DNA of 9,729 nucleotides, taken from NCBI GenBank assembly GCA_025362915.1, contig JANYEU010000344.1:1-9729 (forward strand), read 5' to 3'. Positions 1-5,298 of the stretch are shown here, piece by piece. The translations under genes were made by a program, and so were the position numbers. Position 1 is the stretch's first letter. Every line of letters starts with the position of its first letter. This DNA is from Chitinophagaceae bacterium (GTDB lineage: Bacteria > Bacteroidota > Bacteroidia > Chitinophagales > Chitinophagaceae). A model generated the notes under the pieces. The model made no database searches, had not been told where the DNA came from, and saw only the letters and a list, made by a program, of their open reading frames with translations.

Positions 1-326
1 AAGGCTACATTTTCGGCAGCAGAGAGGCGGGGTAATAGATTGAACTGTTGAAAAACAAAACCTATCTCAATATTCCGCACTTCGGCCAGATCATCATCAA
101 GCATCTTGCTCACATCCTTGCCATTGAGTATATAACTGCCTCCCGTGGGTGAATCGAGGCAACCAAGTATGTTCATCAAGGTACTCTTGCCGCTACCGCT
201 CGGTCCCATCAATGCAACATATTCGTTCTTAAGGATATTCAGCGAAATACCTTTCAACACAGGAACTGCTTGCGAACCCATGTAATATGCCTTTTCTATG
301 CCTTCTAAACGAATGATTGTTTCCAT
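1..326 (-). CDS. ABC transporter ATP-binding protein, MacB/LolD type (partial, C-terminus outside window)
   Basis: This is the N-terminal 108 residues of an ABC ATPase, cut by the window edge. The Walker A motif GPSGSGKST lies at residues 41-49, and the Q-loop region reads GFVFQQFNLLPRLSAAENV at residues 89-107. That wording, together with the opening LEGIEKAYYMG and the LMGPSGSGKSTLMNILGCLD context, is typical of the MacB/LolD subfamily. Those ATPases power MacB-type or LolCDE-like export and lipoprotein-release permeases at the inner membrane. The start is the ATG at 324-326, which gives the usual short lead-in to the first beta strand. The Walker B and signature motifs lie outside the window, so the exact subfamily and partner permease cannot be assigned. 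The nearest upstream gene on the same strand, gatC, is 167 bp away across a repeat-bearing spacer. Co-transcription is possible but not shown. Confidence 0.93.
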   Translation of the reverse strand, partial: METIIRLEGIEKAYYMGSQAVPVLKGISLNILKNEYVALMGPSGSGKSTLMNILGCLDSPTGGSYILNGKDVSKMLDDDLAEVRNIEIGFVFQQFNLLPRLSAAENVA

Positions 327-342
327 AATTTTTTAGTTAATA

Positions 343-463
343 GTTGAAAGTCGATAGTCATAAGATAAAAGTCATATTATCGTTTATGGTTAGTCGTAAA
401 ATAAGATTTTCATTTAGTAGGTATGATTGCCCAATCAAAACCTATCCACTTTCGACTTTCAAC
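343..463. repeat. Facing heptad-phased GTCGAAA-type repeat arms (pair 1)
   Basis: The left arm (343-377) reads as consecutive 7-mers: GTTGAAA, GTCGATA, GTCATAA, GATAAAA, GTCATAT. The right arm (448-472) reads ACTTTCG, ACTTTCA, ACTTTCG, ACTT, which is the same heptad on the opposite strand. Positions 343-358 and 448-463 are inverted copies matching at 15 of 16 bases, with an 84-bp spacer. The pair sits between gatC and the ABC ATPase gene. A second pair of the same family lies at 1781-1929, so this is a dispersed family. Its function is unknown; a transcript end structure or a MITE/REP-like element are both possible. Confidence 0.75.
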
Positions 464-493
464 TTTCGACTTGTAGTTATACCTAACAGCCAA

Positions 494-784
494 TCACTTC
501 TTAATTACAGTAGGCACCTTGAAAAACTGACTGTCCTTTATCGGCGCATTAAGCAAGGCTTCTTCTCTAGATATACTTCCTTGCACCACATCATCACGCA
601 GTGCATTTACAGCATCTCCCATGTGCAAGATAGGTTCTACACCCGTGGTATCCAACTCATTTAGCTTATCTACAAACGAAACCATGTTTTGCAAATCGGC
701 GGCATAAGCCTTCGTTTCTTCTTCCGTAAAATACAATCTGGATAGGTGTGCTAACTTTTCTACTAATGCTGGTGTTACTTCCAT
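494..784 (-). CDS. gatC: Asp-tRNA(Asn)/Glu-tRNA(Gln) amidotransferase subunit C
   Basis: This 96-residue protein has the full length and layout of GatC, the small subunit that stabilises GatA in the GatCAB transamidation complex. That cytoplasmic complex makes Gln-tRNA(Gln) and/or Asn-tRNA(Asn) from mischarged tRNA. Family hallmarks are visible: VEKLAHLSRLYFTEEE near the start (residues 8-23), the helix LQNMVSFVDKLNELDTTGVEP (31-51), ALRDD (61-65), SREEALLNAP (72-81) and the terminal FFKVPTVI (88-95). The frame extends upstream to 907, but the added residues look like untranslated leader. I chose the ATG at 782-784 because GatC proteins begin two to four residues before this helix. No Shine-Dalgarno sequence is visible, as is usual in Bacteroidota. 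gatA and gatB are not in the window, which is common for unlinked gat genes. Confidence 0.95.
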   Translation of the reverse strand: MEVTPALVEKLAHLSRLYFTEEETKAYAADLQNMVSFVDKLNELDTTGVEPILHMGDAVNALRDDVVQGSISREEALLNAPIKDSQFFKVPTVIKK

Positions 785-924
785 AAGAAACAAAAATAAA
801 AGAAGATACCGAACTAGCAGGATTATTTGTTTTTTTAAAGGTATCCTATCGCATTTTTTGTCAAATATTTCGTTATAAAAGGACTCCGTGAAAAGAAAAG
901 AAAACACAAATTAAATATTCTTTA

Positions 925-932
925 TAAATTTG
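925..932 (+). promoter_or_regulatory. Possible Bacteroidota -7 box for the receiver/HPt operon
   Basis: TAAATTTG matches the TAnnTTTG -7 consensus and lies 66 bp before the chosen receiver start. No convincing -33 TTTG is present at the expected distance, so this is tentative. Confidence 0.3.
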
Positions 933-998
933 ATTGAGTTAAAGCAATACTTGGTTGTCTTTTACGTTTTATATAATTTAAGACTCTACACTTCCATT

Positions 999-1406
999 AT
1001 GGTACAAAATACATTAGGTCCACTCAAGGTACTGCTTGCAGAAGACAATGAGATTAATAAGTTGATAGCTAAAACAATGCTTAACCGTTGGGGATTTACC
1101 ACCACAATGGCAAAAGATGGAGAAGAGGCTGTGGCGGAAGTACAGAACAATGATTTTGATTTTGTACTCATGGACATTCACATGCCCAACAAAGATGGCA
1201 TCACGGCAACCCGTGACATAAGGCAGATGAGCAACCCAGAAAAGAACTCCCTACCAATTATAGCACTCACTGCAAACACGCAATTGGGTGTAAACGATAA
1301 ATACATAGAGCTTGGAATGGATGGCTATTTAAGCAAACCCTTCAAGGAGGATGAACTATATAACCTGATTTCGCTTGTGTTGGAAAAAAGAAAAAAAGCA
1401 TTATGA
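999..1406 (+). CDS. Stand-alone response-regulator receiver domain protein
   Basis: This 135-residue protein consists of one CheY-like receiver domain and no output domain. The acidic pocket is E15-D16 (LLAEDNEINK), the phospho-acceptor is D59 in FVLMDIHMPNKDG, the switch threonine is T91 (ALTAN), and the conserved lysine is K113 (YLSKPF). All catalytic residues are present. The wording (AEDNEINKLIAK, MDIHMPNKDGITATR, ALTANTQ) is that of receivers found at the C-terminus of hybrid histidine kinases. The domain may therefore derive from, or work with, a hybrid kinase. The frame is open from a TTG at 930, but the ATG at 999 gives a normal receiver start and the upstream residues look non-coding. 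The stop overlaps the start of the HPt gene by 4 bp (ATGA), indicating translational coupling. The likely role is a phosphoryl shuttle between an unlinked kinase and the HPt protein. Confidence 0.93.
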   Translation: MVQNTLGPLKVLLAEDNEINKLIAKTMLNRWGFTTTMAKDGEEAVAEVQNNDFDFVLMDIHMPNKDGITATRDIRQMSNPEKNSLPIIALTANTQLGVNDKYIELGMDGYLSKPFKEDELYNLISLVLEKRKKAL

Positions 1407-1759
1407 GTACTTCAGAAGAACGCCTGTACGATTTGTCATTACTAGAAGAAATGGCTATGGGAGATGAATCGTTCATGAAAGAAATAGCCGAAACTTTTAT
1501 ATCTTCTGTGCCTCCTGTGGTTGAGGCGATGGTGGAGTATTGCAAAAAGGAAGAATGGCAAAAAATGGGTGGCGAAGCGCATCACCTGAAAAGCAATATT
1601 GATACCCTACAAATTTTCAGTATAAAAGAGGAGATTAGGGCGATAGAATTAAATGGAAAACATGGGCTGGATTTGGATATCACCCCTGCATTGGTAGACA
1701 AGGTAAAAATTGTTGTAGACAAAGTGATAGAACAGATAAGGCAGCAATATGGGCTTTAG
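1403..1759 (+). CDS. HPt (histidine phosphotransfer) domain protein
   Basis: This 118-residue all-helical protein is consistent with a single HPt four-helix bundle. The helix-two/three region reads FMKEIAETFISSVPPVVEAM (residues 24-43). The phosphorylation motif is GGEAHHLKSNIDTLQI (56-71), with H60 as the likely phospho-histidine by alignment to AHxLKGS and K63 as the conserved lysine. The usual glycine after the lysine is S64 here; as I recall, LKP or LKS replacing LKG is common in Bacteroidota HPt proteins. The adjacent H61 makes assignment of the active histidine slightly ambiguous. The gene starts at the ATG inside the ATGA overlap with the receiver gene, so the two proteins should be made together and probably exchange phosphoryl groups. 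The cognate hybrid kinase and the final response regulator are not in the window. Confidence 0.85.
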   Translation: MSTSEERLYDLSLLEEMAMGDESFMKEIAETFISSVPPVVEAMVEYCKKEEWQKMGGEAHHLKSNIDTLQIFSIKEEIRAIELNGKHGLDLDITPALVDKVKIVVDKVIEQIRQQYGL

Positions 1760-1780
1760 AATACAAGTGTAAAGTAAAAA

Positions 1781-1929
1781 GTCGAGAGTCGAGAGTCAAA
1801 AGTAATAAGTCGAAAATAAAAAGTAAAGAGGCGGTAGAGAAGTTTCATCTTCTATATAGCCTCTTTACTTTTAATCTATATGTTCAAGCTGTTTACTATC
1901 GCCTCTCAACTTTTGACTATCGACTAATA
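1781..1929. repeat. Facing heptad-phased GTCGAAA-type repeat arms (pair 2)
   Basis: The left arm begins GTCGAGA, GTCGAGA, GTC (1781-1797) and continues into AAAAGT. The right arm reads ACTTTTG, ACTATCG, ACTAATA (1909-1929). Positions 1787-1803 and 1909-1925 are inverted copies matching at 16 of 17 bases. The arms enclose a separate, stronger hairpin at 1819-1872. The right arm runs into the 3' end of the aminotransferase gene and supplies its last codons and stop. This is the same family as the pair at 343-463. Confidence 0.75.
1819..1872. terminator. Probable bidirectional terminator hairpin
   Basis: A perfect 14-bp stem (1819-1832 with 1859-1872, core AAAAGTAAAGAGGC) lies between the convergent HPt and aminotransferase genes. 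Its ends are AAAA and TTTT, so it gives a short U-run on both strands. The 26-nt loop contains a smaller 5-bp stem (1838-1842 with 1849-1853). The U-tract is short, so termination efficiency is uncertain. Confidence 0.6.
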
Positions 1930-2768
1930 AGTTTCTTATAAATCAAACCCGCCCCCTCATTACCATATTCCTTATTCCGCAGTTTTTTCACCCATCGGAT
2001 ACCGTAAATACTATTCGTCAAAAATAATTCATCTGCTTCTAAAAGGTCTTCTACAGTTAGTGTTGTTTCTTGTGTTTCTATTCCAATGGCAGGTAGTTTT
2101 TCCAGCAGATTCCTTCGCATTATACCATTAATGCCCCCTTCGGTAAGGCTTGGCGTTTTTGCAATTCCATCCTTCAATATAAATACATTGGCAATGGTGG
2201 CATCGGCCACTCGATCATAAGAATTCAGTAAGATGGCATCATTAAGCTGTTGTTGTTTTACCCACAATGCTGCCATTGCATAGCCCAAATAGTTATTGCT
2301 TTTTATGGCAGAAAAAACATCATAATGTTTTATAGCCCCTTTAAATATGTCTATTATCAATCCATTTTCGTTCAATTTATTATTCGTAGGATTCAATTCC
2401 CAAGTCTGAATTAAATAATTGGGGAAATGGTTTTGAGGGGCATACAAGCCGCCATCGCCACGGTAAATCATCAGTCTTACCCTTGCTAATTTACCTTGGT
2501 AATTCTTTTTGGCAAGTGCCAGCACTTGTTCAAGTAAATAATTGGGCGTAAAATAATTAGGTAAATCAAATTGCAACAAAGAAAGGGAAGCGAACAATCT
2601 TTCAAAATGATAGTTGGAAAACAACAGCTCCCCATCAATAATTTTCATGGTTTCAAAGCAGCCATCACCATACCTGAACGAACGGTTATTTACCGAAATA
2701 GCGGCTGTGCTTTCTTTTATAATCTTGCCATTTTGATTAACATAAATAGTGTCTTGCATAGTAGCCAT
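1917..2768 (-). CDS. PLP-dependent class IV aminotransferase (aminodeoxychorismate lyase / branched-chain aminotransferase-like)
   Basis: This 283-residue protein is full length for fold-type IV PLP enzymes. RSFRYGDGCFETMK (residues 29-42) is the family's N-terminal signature. K156 in AIKSNNYLGYAMA is the expected Schiff-base lysine. RVADATIANVFI (186-197) matches the PLP-pocket segment, with D189 where many members have glutamate; as I recall, this is usual in Bacteroidota homologues. The phosphate-binding loop is TEGGINGIMRR (209-219). Possible reactions are release of pyruvate from 4-amino-4-deoxychorismate (pabC, folate synthesis) or amino transfer to branched-chain 2-oxo acids (ilvE). 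Sequence alone does not decide between them, so no symbol is given. The start is the ATG at 2766-2768; a second ATG three codons on is also possible. The terminal Ser-Arg-stop lies in a dispersed repeat arm. The gene stands alone, convergent with the HPt gene. Confidence 0.9.
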   Translation of the reverse strand: MATMQDTIYVNQNGKIIKESTAAISVNNRSFRYGDGCFETMKIIDGELLFSNYHFERLFASLSLLQFDLPNYFTPNYLLEQVLALAKKNYQGKLARVRLMIYRGDGGLYAPQNHFPNYLIQTWELNPTNNKLNENGLIIDIFKGAIKHYDVFSAIKSNNYLGYAMAALWVKQQQLNDAILLNSYDRVADATIANVFILKDGIAKTPSLTEGGINGIMRRNLLEKLPAIGIETQETTLTVEDLLEADELFLTNSIYGIRWVKKLRNKEYGNEGAGLIYKKLISR

Positions 2769-2820
2769 TAAATTATTTTATGTTGCATATACCTTTTTTG
2801 AGGTGCAGCGGTTCAATGGG

Positions 2821-2828
2821 CAAAAGTA
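2821..2828 (-). promoter_or_regulatory. Likely Bacteroidota -7 box for the class IV aminotransferase
   Basis: Read on the minus strand this is TACTTTTG, a full match to TAnnTTTG, followed by CCC as often seen at such promoters. It lies 52 bp upstream of the start codon. No clear -33 TTTG is found at about 19-21 bp, so only the -7 element is supported. Confidence 0.45.
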
Positions 2829-2944
2829 GCATCAAATTGCAAGCAGGTATTCTTACAATCATTGTTTAAGCCATTATTCCTTGTAGATATTGCTCAAACA
2901 ACAGCAAAATGGATATAAATCCTACAGGAATCGACCTAAAAAAG

Positions 2945-3112
2945 TTTTTTATGCCCGGAATTTCAGTAGCACAGTATAAAAAAAGTTTTTTATGCTCGGA
3001 ATTTCACCAGCATGGCATAAAAACAATCTTTTATGCCCGGAATTTCAGTAGCATGGCATAAAAACATTTTTTTATGCTCGGAATTTCAACAGCATAAGAT
3101 AAATACATTTTT
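2945..3112. repeat. Array of four 41-bp hairpin-forming repeats (array A)
   Basis: The core ATGCyCGGAATTTCA occurs at 2951, 2992, 3033 and 3074, exactly 41 bp apart. Whole units are similar and no variable spacers are present. A more divergent copy follows at 3113 (ATGACTGATAAATTTC) and a possible remnant precedes at 2909. Units 1 and 3 share CCC and GTAGCA, while units 2 and 4 share CTC and (C/A)CAGCA, suggesting growth by duplication of an 82-bp pair. Units 1-3 can fold: the T-run plus ATGC pairs with GCATAAAAA (2987-2995 with 3015-3023 in unit 2; 3029-3036 with 3056-3063 in unit 3). The array lies between divergent genes, about 250 bp before the 299-residue orphan. It is not a CRISPR, because the repeated unit fills the whole period. 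Confidence 0.9.
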
Positions 3113-3274
3113 ATGACTGATAAATTTCTAGTGGCAATCCACTATTTGATTGCAGACTTCTTGAATGTAAGAAAAGTCATTGTCGAGGTACAATGCAACC
3201 TTATTATTGTGAAAGAAGATTTATAAATGATCATTAAATGTATCTCATGGAATTATTTATACCTACTTTAACGA

Positions 3275-3282
3275 TAGATTTG
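3275..3282 (+). promoter_or_regulatory. Possible -7 box for the 299-residue orphan gene
   Basis: TAGATTTG matches TAnnTTTG and lies 77 bp before the ATG at 3360. No good -33 TTTG is visible at the expected spacing. If it is used, the 41-bp array lies entirely upstream of the promoter. Confidence 0.4.
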
Positions 3283-3359
3283 TGAAGATGAAAATGGATT
3301 AACAAAAATGTTTAACCTAGTATTAGAAACTAATTGCCTAAATTTATAAAAATTGACGA

Positions 3360-4259
3360 ATGACTGACTTGCAAAGGGCGAAATTATCGAGGAATGCCAC
3401 CGTAGTGAAATTTTTGGAAAATAACAAAGAGGTATTTGAAGAGGATGCAGAATTGAAACATTTCTATAATAAACTAATGTCAGATCATGCACAATCCATG
3501 GTATCTGCCGAAGATGTAGACGGAGATGATACTGCATTTAGCACAATTAAACTGGAAGCTAAAAAGGATGTTTGCGAAATGGCAAGATTACTTTGTTCTG
3601 TTGCCAAAGCCGCTTTTTTTTCGTGGGGGGATAAGGATTTATGTAAAAAAACTAAAGTTGGTTACCTGCACTTCTTTCGTAGTAACGATTTTTATACAGA
3701 GGAACGAATAAAAGACCTCCATAAATTATTGAGTAATCATATTAAAAGTTTATCTCCAGAACATATTACTGAAGAGCAGTTGGATGAGTTTAGGCACAAG
3801 ATAAAAGTTTTTGTAGAAACAACTGGTTCCTCTTCTGTAAATGACCGTCCGCCATTGGACGTTACTACAAGATTGAAGTTGGATTTGAAAGTGATTGAAG
3901 TGGATATTCACTATATATTCTCTCGCGCAGTGAAATACAAAAAAAACCATGAAGCTTTTTATCAAGGATTAATGAACTGCAACACCATTCCGGAAAAGGA
4001 AGAAGAAGTTGATACCGTTGTAGAGTTTTTAATAACTGATTCTGATAATAAGAAAACCTTACAGGATGTTGAAGCCAGACTGTCAAAGTCTTCAGAAAAA
4101 TTGACGAGTAATCAAGAGGGTAAAATAATATATGCCCATACCAAGGCGGGTAGGGGAGTAGCCACCTTTTTACTTGCAGGATATAAGGAATGTGTAAGTA
4201 TTGTAAAAATAAAAGCGGGTATGATAAATCGGTTTGCTGTATCGCTAGAGGCTGGATAG
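3360..4259 (+). CDS. Uncharacterised protein: helical N-terminus plus possible carboxypeptidase-regulatory-like C-terminal domain
   Basis: I do not recognise this 299-residue protein as a named family. Residues 1-205 are charged and look largely helical (for example RIKDLHKLLSNHIKSL, 116-131, and LDEFRHKIKVFVET, 141-154). There is no signal peptide or membrane segment, so it is probably cytoplasmic. Residues 217-297 read like a small beta-sandwich: VVEFLITDSDNKKTL, then LTSNQEGKIIYAHTKAG, then FLLAGYKECVSIVKIKAGMINRFAVSLE. This resembles carboxypeptidase-regulatory-like (CarboxypepD_reg) repeats, with the Gly-Tyr turn at 274-275 and a final G-x-x-x-x-F-x-V-x-L strand. Four Cys are scattered (72, 79, 95, 207) and a fifth, C278, lies in the C-terminal part. 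I recall similar helical-plus-beta orphan proteins in Bacteroidota but cannot verify a match. The gene is a single unit with repeat array A upstream and a strong terminator downstream. The ATG at 3360 is the first in frame with sensible coding sequence. Confidence 0.75.
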   Translation: MTDLQRAKLSRNATVVKFLENNKEVFEEDAELKHFYNKLMSDHAQSMVSAEDVDGDDTAFSTIKLEAKKDVCEMARLLCSVAKAAFFSWGDKDLCKKTKVGYLHFFRSNDFYTEERIKDLHKLLSNHIKSLSPEHITEEQLDEFRHKIKVFVETTGSSSVNDRPPLDVTTRLKLDLKVIEVDIHYIFSRAVKYKKNHEAFYQGLMNCNTIPEKEEEVDTVVEFLITDSDNKKTLQDVEARLSKSSEKLTSNQEGKIIYAHTKAGRGVATFLLAGYKECVSIVKIKAGMINRFAVSLEAG

Positions 4260-4290
4260 ATTAATAGGTAGTGTTTCTATGTCATAAAAC

Positions 4291-4322
4291 AAAAAAAGGA
4301 GAATATACATTCTCCTTTTTTT
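4291..4322. terminator. Strong bidirectional intrinsic terminator
   Basis: A perfect 14-bp stem pairs 4291-4304 (seven A then GGAGAAT) with 4309-4322 (ATTCTCC then seven T), around the loop ATAC. The T-run on one strand and A-run on the other make it work for both convergent genes: the orphan gene ending at 4259 and the DUF2911 gene ending at 4350. Confidence 0.93.
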
Positions 4323-4349
4323 GTTTCCAATATTGTTATGTAAACTTTA

Positions 4350-5186
4350 CTAAAGCTTACTGATCAATTCATTTGCCGCACGTACCGAATCATCATTTTG
4401 AGCGGCTTTTGCCAATTCTATACACTTCAATGCACTAGCTTTTGCGCTTACCTTATCGCCCAATTCTTTTTCTATCTTGGCCTTTAGTAAGTAGGTATTA
4501 AAAGCGGGTTTGCCTACATTAACTGCCTTGGTTACATATTGCAAGGCAATTGGATAGTTCTTTGCAAACTCATAATAATAGGTAGCAATGGCTCCATAAG
4601 AAGGCTTGTCGCTCCTTTCGCTTTTATCAACATCTGCCTTCATCCTGTCTTTTATGTTGGTACTAATGGGCAAACTTACCTGTGTATTTCCCCAAGTTAA
4701 TTGTAGTTCGCAGGTCTCGTAAGTAATGTTGACAAACTGCATGGTAAATAGTTCTGCCTCTTCTTTCGCTTTGGTAATGGGTACAATAATGCGTACCAAA
4801 TCATTTTCTTGCTTGTACAATGGAGGTTGATTTACCGTAGTATCTTTTGTAATGATCAGTGTAAAATCTCTCTTGCCAGGAATGCTTAACAAACCATATT
4901 TGCCCGGTTTTAAAGTGACATTATTGATGGTTACATCATCGCTAAAGGTAATGGTGGTTGCGCCATTGGCTCCTGTACGCCAAATGGCATTGATGGGGGC
5001 AAGCTCGCTCTGGTCTTTAAAAACAACACGTTTTTTTAATGATGGGCGACTATAACTCAACTCCATAAAACCCAAACTGAAGTTCTGTTTGATTGTTTGT
5101 GTTGGGCTAGGCTGCGGCATCTTTACCGATTGGGAAAACCCTGCAAAAGCCACGGATGTGATTAGAATTAATAATAACTTTTTCAT
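4350..5186 (-). CDS. Secreted DUF2911 domain protein
   Basis: This 278-residue protein has an N-terminal signal peptide (MKKLLLILITSVAFAGFS, cleavage near residue 18), so it is exported to the periplasm or beyond. There is no lipobox cysteine. The DUF2911 core is clear: QNFSLGFMELSYSRPSLKKR (residues 34-53), then APINAIWRTGANGATTITFS (63-82) and LKPGKYGLLSIPG (92-104), followed by a second beta-rich part to about 175. The C-terminal 195-278 is helical and TPR-like (AIATYYYEFAKNYPIALQYV, then a second pair from 228). DUF2911 is common in Bacteroidota and its biochemical role is not established. The frame is open to 5261, but I chose the ATG at 5184-5186 because it directly begins the signal peptide and sits 16 bp after a good -7 box. 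It lies 112 bp downstream of the ThuA-like gene on the same strand. Confidence 0.93.
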   Translation of the reverse strand: MKKLLLILITSVAFAGFSQSVKMPQPSPTQTIKQNFSLGFMELSYSRPSLKKRVVFKDQSELAPINAIWRTGANGATTITFSDDVTINNVTLKPGKYGLLSIPGKRDFTLIITKDTTVNQPPLYKQENDLVRIIVPITKAKEEAELFTMQFVNITYETCELQLTWGNTQVSLPISTNIKDRMKADVDKSERSDKPSYGAIATYYYEFAKNYPIALQYVTKAVNVGKPAFNTYLLKAKIEKELGDKVSAKASALKCIELAKAAQNDDSVRAANELISKL

Positions 5187-5202
5187 AATTTCTTTATTTA
5201 TG

Positions 5203-5210
5203 CAAACGTA
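5203..5210 (-). promoter_or_regulatory. Likely -7 box for the DUF2911 gene
   Basis: Read on the minus strand this is TACGTTTG, matching TAnnTTTG, with 16 bp to the chosen ATG. It implies a short leader and supports the internal start over the longer open frame, whose extra codons would lie upstream of the transcript. No clear -33 element is seen. Confidence 0.5.
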
Positions 5211-5298
5211 CTGTTTCATCGTTGTAGAAACTGTTATTTTTTTGATGAAGGATAAATGCATTATGCAAGATGCTTGCCTAATTAAAACCTAATGCTTC

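Larger units (their letters stand above)
2769..3359. other. 591-bp gene-free intergenic region between divergent genes
   Basis: No convincing coding frame is present on either strand. The stretch holds a -7-like box for the aminotransferase at 2821-2828, the 41-bp repeat array at 2945-3112, and a -7-like box before the next gene at 3275-3282. I see nothing specific in 2829-2908 or 3130-3270 beyond AT-rich DNA. Confidence 0.8.

Noticed and set aside
791..798. A -7 box (TATTTTTG on the minus strand) for gatC
   Set aside because: It lies only 6 bp from the start codon, has no -33 partner, and falls in very AT-rich DNA where such matches arise by chance.
785..907. Longer GatC with a 41-residue N-terminal extension
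   Set aside because: The added residues are rich in Phe, Leu and Lys codons typical of AT-rich leader DNA, and the conserved GatC start follows the ATG at 784.
2945..3112. CRISPR array
   Set aside because: The similarity extends over the whole 41-bp period; there are no unique spacers and no cas genes in the window.
3865..4086. Minus-strand frames opposite the orphan 299-residue gene, considered as a reason to doubt it
   Set aside because: They are short and overlap each other. The plus-strand frame is long, has charged protein-like composition and a beta-domain pattern, and ends before a strong terminator.
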